Positions 32,690 to 44,605 of a stretch of 64,000 nucleotides of DNA are shown here, in pieces. A program made the translations under genes and the position numbers. Location of the stretch: NCBI GenBank assembly GCA_050084515.1, contig CM114273.1, forward strand, positions 9,610,001 to 9,674,000. Direction: 5' to 3'. The notes beneath the pieces are model-generated. The model saw only the letters and a list, made by a program, of their open reading frames with translations. It was not told where the DNA came from and did no database searches. This stretch comes from Blasia pusilla. Its lineage: Eukaryota > Marchantiophyta > Marchantiopsida > Blasiales. How positions within the stretch are numbered: position 1 is the stretch's first letter; the number at the start of each line of letters is the position of its first letter.

Positions 32690-35230
32690 CGAGATTACAA
32701 TGAATGATAGGAACGAGAAGATGTATTGGATTGGCTTATGCCTTAATTCATTCTCTTGAATTCCAGTTCTAGGAACAATTTTTCCTTCCGCCTTTATTTG
32801 CCATCCACGTATCAGCCAAGGTCTTCAATTGCAACTGCATCAGATAAGGAAAACTCAAGTTTTTGTGAATCTGAATCTCTTTCTTCTCTTGATTTTTTTC
32901 TGAATAGATTCCCCACTTAGATGTTGACATAACTTGTAAGTTTATAGGTGAATTGGCCTATACACCAATTGCAGATGGCAGTATACTTCTTCTTACCATT
33001 GATGCATATTTCTCTTAAGCCAAAGAATTCGGACCGTTCCAATATCTCGATCCACACTCGTAGTGGGTATCTCACAAACAAATCCAATCCATCATCTTCC
33101 TTAAAATTATCCATAACCTCCATTTCCCCACAAAGTTCAACAATGTTTTGTCACCTAAGCAAGTAAGAGGTCGTTGTCCACTACAATGAGTGATGAAAAA
33201 CTCATGTTAGTATTGCTTCCAAATAGAGCAATGGTTGTTTAACTTTCTTCACTGTACTTATACTAAACAAACCCAAAGTCCTAATAACTCATCTACTAAT
33301 GTCTAATTTACAATTAACTTTTGGAAGTTAGCCATTGCCAAATTTCATTGGTTGGAATTAGGGTTTCAAGTTCAAGAAGTTGGCGCCTTCAACTGAAAAC
33401 CTCTATTATCGTAGTGTCAATATCCCGACCGCTACCCTCACTCCTTTGTTGACTCTTAATGCCCAGGGGTGGCATCAAACCGCCGACGCGAGTGCCCATA
33501 ACGTGTGTGCGACACTCTTGGCCAACACCCAATGCGGCCCGCATCATTTACTGTAGGTGCCAATACTCCCATTTTCAAGAAATGTTCCCAAGAACTTCCA
33601 AAAGTTAATTTTCCAAAAAGTTGGTGTTAAATTTTCAGTTAAATCTTAGTTTGGCTTTATTGTTATTAATGTAACTCGAGAGGGGGATATATTTCCCACC
33701 TGATTTTCCTTGCTTTGGCTCCTTTTATGATGATATGCATGAATGTGATGCGTATGTGTTTTGTATTATGTATGATGTTAATGTGTTTTACATATGGATT
33801 ACAACAATGTGTTGTGAATATTGGGTGCCACCGCTGGTTAGTCTGGACCAACCGAAGTGATAGGTCTTGATCACGGAAGGATCGACCCAAAGTTGACATG
33901 CCCTGAATCGCCTTGACTAGACACATCGCATTGGTTGGATAAATGGTACTGGATCCTGCAAAGGACCTGCCATGCTTTGAACATTTCAGCTGAGTGCTGA
34001 TCTCCCGCCACTACTAAACTAGTGATATGAATTAGACTGAAATCTGGTCATGGTCACACTACTGCCATATATCCCTCACAAGCACTGATTCACCCCATCT
34101 GGCTTGCAGTCGTACAACTACAATGGCAGCAGTATGTTATGCCTTGCATCTTGCGAACTCCACATTCTCAAGCTTCTTCTTGTAGACAACCTTTATGGAT
34201 AACTCATCACCCCACTCTTCCACTTTCATGGCTTTAAATTGCTACAACCCTGGGACAGATCTTCGCCTCTGCATTGGTCATCCCTGCCAAGGTTCCTAGG
34301 TGACAAAATCCATCATGGTGACCAAATGAATGCACGGTTGAAGTCCACATTTTCCCAAATTCGTGGTTTCTGTGAACATCTTGATGAAACCCGTCCTGGA
34401 AAAAGAAGGGGGCAAGGTGAAACCTGTGCATGTAATCAAGGAAAATTCCAAACCATTGAGTTGAGTTGGTATGCAAATTTCACAGATTCTTGAGTGAATT
34501 ACTACAGGCATACATTTTAGATATGGGATTCAGGATTAACTAAATGTCTGCTAAGGGAACTATCTACAGCGGCTGCTCTTAGCGGTTCCCCACTTGATCA
34601 CTTCACTACTTGGCTGAAGAGGTGTGCAATCCAATAAGCTATACTGTCTCTGTAGACATCATCCAGACTAGTTTATAGTCTCGGGCTTAGATGGAAAAGT
34701 AAAAAAAATCCTCCACAAAGTTCATAAGCAGTTCTGCTATCGTATCATTCATTTCTCATCTTTCAACATCCATGAATCGACCATGTTCTAGCATTGAATC
34801 AATTGCTCATTGCTGCATGCCACTGATTGGCACTTGGCACCGTCCAAACCCCTTCCAGATTCATTCAGGCATTAAATGGTCAAATGATTGCCTTAGTTGC
34901 TTTCATATCAACCACAAGACAAACACACACAGGAGGCAAAAGCCACTTTTAGACTCGGTGTGACAGTTGAATCTACAAATATCACACTAATTGGCCTTGC
35001 AAACTAAGATAAGGGAAGGATTTGGTTACAGAAATAATGATACTCTCGATGGAATGTGAGCAAGAACTACGCTCATTTACCCACCTCAAATCCAAAGCAA
35101 AGCTGAGCTACAGGATGTAGACATAATCTTTCAATGTGAATATTGGAGATAGGGTGAGACAGAGTAAGTTCATGGTGTCTGTGTGAACCCAGGGGAAGAC
35201 GCTGCTTATTACACTGGATTAACTCCATTT
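32690..35230. other. No gene recognised
   Basis: Mostly AT-rich DNA with no convincing coding frame. A minus-strand 68-codon frame at 32,917-33,123 (FFGLREICINGKKKYTAICN) looks protein-like and could be a retroelement scrap, but I cannot name it. The part next to 35,230 should include the 3' untranslated region of the tRNase Z gene. Confidence 0.4.
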
Positions 35231-38200
35231 TCAGAATCCTTCTAGAAGTGGTACAACTCGATCCCGAAGAGTCTGGGGAAGACCATTGATTGCCCTTACA
35301 ATCTCCTGAGAAATCATAGAGAAGAAACAACAGACATCCCCCTCAGTTAGCTACAAATGTGAGTTGAAATCGCATTTGTCTCACTCCTTTCAATTATATG
35401 AACCCCAATTCATCTAGGTCAAAACTGTAAGCTGAAGTCTAGCTAGGGATTGAAATCTAACACTATGAACAGTTGAATGAAGACCAATTCACTCTACCTT
35501 TTGTTCATAACGAGCTGAAAAGTGAATGAAGAGAATTGCTTTGTTCTTAAAATGCTCTGCAAGCGCTACAATCTGGATATCCATCCAAAACAAACCAAGA
35601 ACACAATGAAAATAGGGGTCTGGGAAGGGAGTGCTACAAAACCAAGCTAGTTGAGATTTTATTATGACCTCAATATCTATTGACACTGAGGGTTTCTCCC
35701 AAGATCTATTTCCACTACAATTGATACATCTCTTACCTACATTCGTTGGGAACAACACTAGAGTCAAGAAATCTTTGGAAGGCAGAGACGATGAATGACT
35801 CTCTTATTAAAAAAATCTACCACATATGTTGACTGGGATGGTGCCCAATGGTTCTGAAAACTTCAAGAATTTCAAAAACATGAATGACTTCCTCACTTCA
35901 ACTGCAAAGGACCCTCGCAAAATCATCACAATTTCACCCCCAACAATTACCTCAGACAAATGAGTGTGACCATATTCACGAGCATGTTCAATGGATGTTG
36001 TCTCATCAAGAAACGTAGCCTGCGAACATTCCCCAATCAAACTTGAGGGGGAGGACGTGATTATTAAAAAATTATCACACACAGAAACCTCATGTCCCAC
36101 CAACTCCAGGAAGAAGGGTTCAGAATCCACAATCAGGTGTTCAAGTCTCCACAAATTTAGAGAATAACTAACGGGAATTTCCATAGTAAATACGCCACAA
36201 ACTCATTATCTATGGTGCACAAGACATTGCCCCACAAATGAGGCTTCTTCTATAGACAAGGTTTAAACCTCCAAGTACATGAAATTTAGACAATGTGAAG
36301 GGAGTGGACACAAGGATTGCTACAAACCTCCATGATGAGTAGCTTTGCATTCAGGATATCTTCATTACCCTCGTGCACTATAAAGTCTGCTGTTGTGTCT
36401 CCAGTGAAAGCCACTTCCGGAGCCCTGATGGTGTCAGTGATCTACAGGCAAAGTTGTTGACCCCATGTTACCAACTAAATCCACATCCAGACATATAGAA
36501 ATCCGCGAACTTACCCTGAACGTATTTTACCATCTTGCCCGAGGTCTCTCTGCTCAGGAGTATACCCAAGAAACATAATCATCCAAGGAAACAGCCTCTA
36601 CGGAATTCGACAAGAATGAAGATTTGCTGATGGTGGTCTAGTAGCAACCAAAATTCCTGCCCATAACTCTTGAATTTGAGAAAGTATCTTGGCTCTACAA
36701 ACCTCAACACCAGAGAACTTCAAGTCCTTTATTTGAGGTCCTGAAAGATTCAAGTACTCTGGTTTCAACTTCTTCTTGACAGAGTATACAAGATAACCCT
36801 GCCCCAATCCAAAAAGCCAGAAATGAGCACATCCACATCTTCTGCCGCGACTACAAAAGCAGGCACATTCTGGTGCCCTTCTGTTGCAAATTTGACAGAT
36901 CCCAACTCTCTGAGAGCTAAGACCAAAGTCAACAAAATTCAAAAGATTGGGAAAACATTCACCTGGCTAGGCACAACATGGTATGTCTTGAAAGCTTTCA
37001 CAATATAATTTCTCGCCATTTCAAACTCCTCGCCGACCTGCCAAGAGATTCAGGACTCACATGATCAACATTCTTCTTAAATGTTCAAAATGAGAAACAA
37101 GGGCACATAGAACGCCTTTCATTGTTGGAGTGGACTTCAAACTCCAAAGTGCGGGAATTGTGTCTACATAGCATAGCCAAAACATAAGCCTCATTCTTGT
37201 ACTTCCTGGATTGCTCCCATCAGCTCCATGGTCCTGATAAAAATTAGGAAGCTAGACACAATCACAGTTTATTCCTGTCAGAAACATGCAGTGAAATGAC
37301 ACGTATTGAGCTATGAATCCTACCACCATGAAACCCCACCTGACCTTTTTGTCCCAGCTGATACTCAAAGCAAATGCAGTGAATCGCAACTGCAGATGGT
37401 GACTAGTAGATGCAATATCAAAAGCCCATCTATTTCACATCATTGAAAGAGCTCGATAGTAGGGGGAATACTGCATATCCCGGCCCACATCCTGGCCACT
37501 TGGCTGGAAGAAACACGCGGTTACCATGCAGATGAGATATCCACCCCAACGACCTCATATGATTCAACGAGCTACAATGAATGTACTAGTTGGAATTAGA
37601 GCATACCCACATCCAGGCCAATAAGATGAACATTCAGCTTAGATCCGTCCAACTCTCTGTACACGTCGAGCAGAGTCTCCACTGTGGCTTTAATACATTT
37701 CGGAACTATAACCGTTGGGACCTTCAGCCTGTACAATCCCCTTGTTGCAACATACATAGCAATCCCACCCTGATACCGCACGAACCACAAGCAAGTTATA
37801 AGAAGTTCGGCGCACAACTTCTCTGGGAAATGATTTTAATCCTTCAAATTGACTCAAAGAAAGAACCTTCAGCTCTCATTTTTCAGTGACTTACTTGAAA
37901 GAACCCAAGCGTCTAAAGTAATGCGGAGGAAGGACTCTCACTATGTGATCCAGGTGACCGTGTGAAATGAAAAGGTAGTCCTGACTGATAGCGCGCTGGG
38001 GACAGCGACCAATGTCGAATGCAACTCTCATCGCTGGCACCATCACACAAGTCTCATGCCCCCCAATTGAGATCCCCTCGATTGAGAAACCTTCCAGCTC
38101 TACGGGAACCTGCTTTCTGCTTCTTGAGCCCTGCCTCACGTCCCCTGTAAGCGACTCCGCCATGGTCAGTTCATGAGCTCCCACACCTCTCCTCAACACG

Positions 38201-38364
38201 GCACCTACAGAACCCAGCGATTCGAACCCAATTGAGGAAGACACGTGAAAAGTCCTGCTACTGGCTACAGATTGTATATAAGAGCACAAATTGGACGCTC
38301 CGGAGAATGTGCACGGGTTGAAACATCGACTCTGTACACTTCTGTAGGGCATTAGAACAACCAT
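35231..38364 (-). CDS. Short-form tRNase Z (3' tRNA endonuclease), 8 exons
   Basis: This enzyme removes the 3' trailer of precursor tRNAs before CCA addition. Exons on the minus strand: 38,364-37,942, 37,769-37,611, 37,037-36,963, 36,798-36,703, 36,441-36,328, 36,019-35,951, 35,572-35,498 and 35,305-35,231. All introns are GT-AG and the joined frame is open for 361 residues ending EGF. The metal site HGHLDH is at residues 135-140, SIGGHETC and AFDIGRCP precede it, and FTGDTTADF and HFSARY follow, as in plant TRZ1/TRZ2-type proteins. The first 70 or so residues are rich in Ser, Arg and hydrophobics and resemble a plastid or mitochondrial transit peptide. ATG at 38,364 was chosen because upstream codons lack an ATG; a Met near residue 75 could give a cytosolic form. 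All key residues are present, so it is likely active. Confidence 0.9.
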
Positions 38365-38473
38365 GAGTGACCGGAGGCCAGCCACTCAAAGTTTCGTAGT
38401 TTGAATTAAACCAGTCCTACCCTTCTGTTCTAAAGATCTTCGACAGTTCACGCCAGAGGATGGAAGACCTGGT

Positions 38474-38621
38474 GCTCTGCTGTGCCAGTTTGATCAGTCA
38501 GTGAAGGGCGCGTTAAGAAACGCTTCTCACGCCCTAAGTGACCTGGCGCTCTGCTGTGCCAGTTTGACGACTCAGTGAAGGGCGCGTTAAGAAACGCTTC
38601 TCACGCCCTATGGTGTGTTCC
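38474..38621. repeat. 74-bp tandem duplication with inner hairpin, upstream of tRNase Z
   Basis: Two nearly identical 74-base units (GCTCTGCTGTGCCAGTTTGA ... CACGCCCTA). Each contains the dyad AGGGCG ... CGCCCT with an inner GCGTT/AACGC pair. It lies 110 bases upstream of the tRNase Z start, in the likely promoter or 5' leader on the minus strand. Confidence 0.85.
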
Positions 38622-38639
38622 TTACATCCAGCGACACCG

Positions 38640-41630
38640 CAAATGAAAACAAATCGCCAGTCCCAGACGAGAGGTCGAACAAACCTCGCACTACGGTATG
38701 GGTGAAATATGGATCTCAAGATGCAATCGGGTAACCTACACCCGGAGGCTGTGGAAACTGGAGAGCGTACACTTGCTTACGAAAGGAGAAATGAATAGAT
38801 GAGGATGTAGGAGTAACACACAACATATCCTCCGGAGAAGAAACCCAACTTTTTAGTTTTTCACCATCCATTCCACTCGAGAAATGTGTTAGCTACTACT
38901 CTCCAATTCCACTCCACAAATAGCTTAGCTACTACTTTCCATTGGTCAAGCTAAAATGGGTATTTGAGGGACACCTTTAACCAAACCTATAGAGACACTA
39001 TAGTTTGGTTTTTAACGAAAATCCAAGATATACTAACACGGGCTCGGAGAAACACTAACACGGCGGAGATGCTAACACGGGGGAGTAACACGATGTGAGT
39101 CCAAATGTTTCTATTATGGCTCACATCTCTATTCTCTATATGACGGTTGAAAGGTACTTGCATAATAACTTGAATTCTGCAGCGCTTGCATTCGGAATCG
39201 ACGTCGCACCCAAATGTCACCAGATATACGTGGCACCAGGAGAGAGATACGGTCTAGTAGTAGGTCCTTTTAAGAATATCTCATATCGTCTATGCTATTG
39301 GTGAGTGGGAACGAGATTCCCATAGCCCGGAGCCCTTATGGCTCTAGGCTCAAGGATTCCCACTAGTGGGAACCCTTGAGCGCCCTAACCTACCCGCTAA
39401 GTCCTAACTCACCCTCAAACCCCTACCTAACGTCTATCCCCACTAGGCTTACCCTGACTAGTACTTTCGGACCACCACATTTCACTTTTCAGGAGGGATA
39501 AAGTTGGAGCGGATATACCCCTCATTGTCATATGCTACGGATATCGATCATGGAAGTCGCCAGGGCATGGGGATGTTTATGAAGTGTACATGATGACAAA
39601 CCCATTTACATATTACATAGTGGCTGTGAGAAAACAGAAAGTGACGAAATCACTGAAATTTTTATAAAACCTAGAGATACAAAGTGGCATAGTCCGTCCG
39701 TGCGCTCACAGAAGAGCTTCGATGGAACTTGAACATGGAGATAACTTGACATACTAGAATGCGCTACGGCTGCGGCTCCCGACTATTTCACTACTCGGGA
39801 AACTAGGGTTTTTACCTATTTTTCTTTGTTTCTATTAATAGAAAAATTTTTCCCTTGACTGCGCCCTCGGACCCCCGCGACGCATCAGGGTGCGGGGGTC
39901 CGAGGGCGCAGCCCAAGGCAAAATAGGGTTAGATAATCCTAGTAACGCTACTCCTGAAACCACTTACGTCATATTACTATCACTCCTTCGACGTCTAAGT
40001 CGGAACCATCAATCCAGGCTTCTCCTCATACAAGGGGGCCGATCAGATTAATGGTGCTCAGAGAAGTGGATGTTGAGAATCCAATAGTGGCAACATGACA
40101 AGACGAGTGTGGATTGAAGGTAGTAGCAACTCCGTATGAATAGTGCAACTCCTCATCCAAGGCCGATCGCCAAACTACAGACAGGTGAGTTGGCTTTGGG
40201 GGTTTAGTTGCAACTCCTCCTCACTCCTAGTTCCGTGAGGTGGGCGACAAGTTGGAGCCAAGCCATGCAGTGGATATCCGCACTAGGGGTCACCATGGGC
40301 AGTGAGGATTACCATGGCATGAGCATTCCGGAGACATGGGTCATTGGCGCCATGATCATGCTCAGATGTGTATCGTTTCAAATTTGAAATGTTTAAAAGG
40401 TCAGGCATGGTTTCCTAGTTGGTTGCAATATTCATACAGAGTTGCCACTACCTTCAATCTGCACTTGTCTCATCATGCTGCCACTATGTGCTTTTTCTCG
40501 GTCCATTCTAGCTGCTCCAGTGGCTCCTCTTGCCTCCTCCATTCTCATTGCCTCACTTGTTGGCCCAAGTTCAAATCATGTGCTCAGCTGAATGATCTAT
40601 GGTTGCTATATTGCTCCACTACAATGTATGCTCTGTGGGATGATTTCCCTCTAATCTTTTCACCTTTTGTCATGTATGTAGGATACTCGTGGTCCTATGT
40701 CTCCGCACCTTTGTGCATGGAGCTTTGTGTGTTTGTGGTGCACAGGGATTTGCATGATGCAATGTTCAATCATTCCTTGTTGCTTCCTTGGAGGATTGCT
40801 CTATAGCTTGTTTACTGTTGTAGGTTTCATCATGTGCTTCCCTCCATATTTTCCATGTAGCTAGTGTAGGAATGTAGATTATAGGGAGAAGATTATTGTG
40901 GGCGTGGATTCACCAATGCCACGGCTTGCATTTGCAACTGCTCGCGTACTTTTTCCATAGTCGTATGTCTGTCCGAAAATCTGCAACATAACTGAATGCT
41001 TTCCACATTTATCCCAAAGAAATTATTTCGGAGGACATCACGAGGTCTTACCATCTCTTGTCCCAAATTTCTTTCCACCGTTCTCAACCACCAGCTCCTA
41101 TTACTGCTCCCTTCCTATTGGTCCAAATATCAAAGGGTTTGGATGGGGTCCTAGTATAATGGGATAATATTCCATCATTTTGGTTTTATGGTTTAGAGTA
41201 GTACTTTGAGGGCCACATAACTTGTTTCGGCCACACTCAAAATAAGATTCATCATTATGCATATGAAAAGAGAATTTTCTCGATGAATGTCCCTAATTGA
41301 AAATGATGTTGCACTTCTAATATGCTTTGTTGTACATAAATCATTTACTTTATTTGTATTGGTAACGTAATAATTCTTTCCATGCCATGTGGAATGCTTT
41401 ATAGAGTGTGTGGAATGGTGTCCACAACAAAAAAGAAGTTCTATAATAGACATCCTCAAAAACTTGGAAGGAGCGAATTGAAAATGGCTTAGGGTTCATG
41501 GGTAGTTACAAGTACAAAATAGTTGCATATTCATACATCATTCAATAGACCATCTTCAAAAAAAGTATTGTATTGGTAACGTAAGATTCGTTTCCATGCC
41601 ATATGGATGGTGACAAGTGTAGACTCCTTG
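38640..41630. other. Intergenic, no supported gene
   Basis: I see no coding support. A 156-codon plus-strand ORF at 40,336-40,806 is rich in Ser, Cys and His with no recognisable motif and is probably chance. Local dyads include AAGGATTCCCACTAGTGGGAACCCTT (in pieces CAAGGATTCCCAC and GTGGGAACCCTTG) near 39,352-39,379 and a strong GC hairpin at 39,860-39,910. The 38-base motif GTATTGGTAACGTAA...CCATGCCAT is repeated at 41,355 and 41,570. Confidence 0.5.
39860..39910. repeat. Strong GC-rich hairpin
   Basis: Left arm TGCGCCCTCGGACCCCCGC (39,860-39,878) pairs with the right arm GCGGGGGTCCGAGGGCGCA (39,892-39,910) around a 13-base loop; the arms are fully complementary over 19 bases. The surroundings are AT-rich (TTTTTCTTTG before, AATAGGG after), so this is a compositional island. 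It could be a foldback element or a structured RNA; no gene context explains it. Confidence 0.75.
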
Positions 41631-41889
41631 CATGTGTAGCATGTTTGTGGATATAGGGCGATTGCCCACATAGGGGTTGCGTGTATGACTCAAGAGAGTG
41701 TCAGTAGATTAGGTGAGTTAGTTCGTAAGCTCATGGTGAGCCCAAGTATTGGGTGAGCATGAGGTCGGGTGTGTCATCACGAGATTAGCATTAGCATAGT
41801 TGAGCTAGTGAGGAGTGTGGGAAACTGTGGGTGAGTTTTAGTGCTTGACTGAGTGAGGTAGGATTGTCATCACGGCGTTCTTCCAAGGT

Positions 41890-43180
41890 TTGGAAGAACA
41901 CGGTAGTTTGAGCAGTGATAGTGGATTTACATGGAATGAAGTGGGGTATCAAGGGGTTTTGAGTGAGCAGCCACTCCGACTCCCATCCGTGGATGGATTG
42001 TCATCACTAGACAACGGGTGTGGTGACGAGATCGTAGATGAAGGCAATGATATGTGGAGAGAGATGGACGATATGGGCCACTTGGGCATGCAGCATTTCT
42101 TGGGTGCGGTAGGCACCATAGATTTAGATGATTTCATCAAAGAGTTTGACATATGGTGCGATTACCGAAAGATCCGAGCCCTTACATAGTTCAACCCTTT
42201 CCTGGCGTGGAAGGGTTTGTTCTAGCATTTAGAGGGTCCTCCGATGGATGACTACATAGATTTCTGGTCTTTATATTCAATAGAGATCAAAGGATGTATT
42301 GAGCTTCGGGGTATGTGTCCACTAGTGGCCATGAGGCTTATGATTGAATAGTGAGGGTGGAGAGGCCTACACCATCAGCCCGGGGACTAGATGGAAAGGA
42401 TGGCAATGAGGTCGGTGAGGTAACAAAGACCTTTGGTGGTAGGGGGCCACCTAGTTTCAGTCTTACACTGAAGTTCTTTCGAAAGTTGGGGAGGAGCTAC
42501 CACGGCGTGCGGACAGACAAGTGAAAGAGTCTACAAGATTTTCAGCGGAGATCAGGTGAGAGTCTGAGAGAAGCGCATGCGACGATTGATTATTGCCACA
42601 TATGGAGTGACTTCCGCGTAGTCAGTGTAGTACTCGTACGGGCTTCTGGATTTGGAACTACGGAGGAGAGGTTGACATGCAATGTTGCTTCACATGGAGA
42701 AGCCCACACAAAAGGTGGTCTTCGAGTTGTCTAAGCAGATTGAGCTCAACATGAATGAGGAGTAGGTGGTGACAATAGGATTTTCCCAAGAGTCAATGGG
42801 TCCATAAGTCAGAGTAACCCCACAAGTGCCCCAATGTGCACCAGTACCATGGGAGCGGGCTGGTGTGCCTAGAGAGCATGGTAGATATCGTGAGCCGATG
42901 AGGCAACCACCGGTACCGATGTACGTTTCCTTACAGGGACCACTGATGGTTTGTTGGATATATGGTGGGCCCCATTGGTAGAGGGATTGCCCAAAACATG
43001 ATAGACGGCCACGAGCGCCTCTGATTGCACCGGAGCCACACAGGATGGCCCCACCACAATTAGATTGTGAATATTGCCATCAATATGGTCACACCAGAGA
43101 TAGATGTTTTGATCTTCACTGTGAGGCACGTCCAGAGGTAGGTCAAGGGCCTGGGGGCGGTCATCAGACGTCGTGGTGGT
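41890..43180 (+). pseudogene. gypsy gag with CCHC zinc knuckle, broken
   Basis: The open part (41,890-42,189) encodes LDDFIKEFDIWCDYRKIRALT, a typical gag core, and reads on past a stop into FNPFLAWKGLF. A zinc knuckle CEYCHQYGHTRDRC is at 43,066-43,107, nearly identical to the one at 13,098. Several stops lie between. The LINE insertion begins right after. Confidence 0.65.
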
Positions 43181-44494
43181 AATGGTAAATGGTAAATATA
43201 TCAAGCCCATGGGACCCAGAAGGTCAAAAGGCTACAAAACACTTTACAAGTAATACACTAACTCGGAAAAAGACCCTAAAAGCCTTCCCCTAGCTAATGC
43301 TTAGAGATTTTGAGCGATAGATAATAATATGTCTAATATAACAACCTAAATAATAAGACACTAGCTGTAGTAAAGAATAGAAATTCTCCATATCTATTTC
43401 ATGAGCTAGTCTAATCTCTTCATATCTTGGACATGTAACAAACATATGCTCTTCATCCTCAATACTTTCTCTGTCACATCACCTACAAATTTGTTCTTTT
43501 CTATCAATGTTAAGCCAACGTCCTTCCTCAATTCCTAGTCTATTAGACCCAATTCTAGGTCGTGCGATAATATAAGAACGTGGAGATCCACGCAATTAGA
43601 TATCCTTGTTCACAATATACAAGCATAGGATTAACATGAAGTTGATAATACTCCATATTTGTGCCCGCACTTCTCCAAATGATGTTGAGAAACTGCTTCT
43701 GTAGATGTTCGCGCAGTGCCATTGGTTTCAGATTCCAATCTTGTTCCGCCATATTCCACTTTGAAGACCAAGTCACCACATCCACAATCCAACCTATGGA
43801 ACGTATGGCTTGCAAAGCTTGATGAGGGAGGCGAGAAACATCAAGAGATCTCACCCTTGCGATATAAGTGATGGTCAAGTAGAGAGCTGAAGCTTCTAGA
43901 GCAAGACCACCTATTTCCGCAAGAAGAATAGCATAAGGAGTTTGGTTTTTTACATCCAATTCTTCTTGTAGAAAAATCTTCTGCACCTTCTCCACGTGCT
44001 CCCAACCTGTTTTCTTACAACTAGGGCCCCAAACTTAGGTCCCATATAAGACCACAAGCATCACTAAGCTCCTAAATAAGAACTTCCTTAGGCCCCACAA
44101 TACAAGATGAGCTTTTCCACACCGATCTAAAAATAAATATGGAGCTTTGTAACTAGCTTCTACTCTCTTTTGCACGCAAAGTGCCCAACTATAATCATGA
44201 GAGAAATCAATGCCTAGGTATTTGTAACTCTTCACTTGTTCTAATTGTAGACCTTTGAAAAAGAATGAGAACTTGGATCTAGTACCCACTATAATGACTT
44301 TAGACTTCTCAAGATTAACCTCCATCTAATTCTGGGTACCAAAACTTGCCAAAGTGTCGAAGTGTTTTTGTAAACTAATGCCACCACGTGCTACTAATAT
44401 GATATCGTCTGCATACAATAAAACTTTGATGACAAAGTCTCCAAGCTTTACACCTTCACTCTCACATTCCTCCAACCACTTTTTGATATCATCT
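43181..44494 (-). mobile_element. LINE copy A, 5'-truncated
   Basis: Minus strand. It begins inside reverse transcriptase at DDIKKWLEE, with the catalytic YADD intact (LLYADDIILVARGG), and continues through the thumb region (KSYKYLGIDFSHDYSWA) and a C-terminal region to a 3' end made of TTTACCATTTACCAT. There is no poly-A tail. Its truncated 5' end abuts the 3' tail of LINE copy B, so the two form a head-to-tail pair. Confidence 0.75.
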
Positions 44495-44605
44495 ATGGTA
44501 AATGGTAAATAGATAAAGCCTGTGAGACCCAAAGGATCAAAAGGCTAAAAAAATATTACAAGTCATTCAATTACTGACCCGGGAAAAGATCCTAAAGACC
44601 TTCTC

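Noticed and set aside
32917-33123. Small minus-strand gene (68 codons)
   Set aside because: Sequence looks protein-like but is short, without a start context or a family I recognise. Left as unexplained intergenic sequence.
40336-40806. 156-codon plus-strand ORF
   Set aside because: Unusual Cys/His/Ser composition, no recognisable motif and no splice or promoter context; probably chance.
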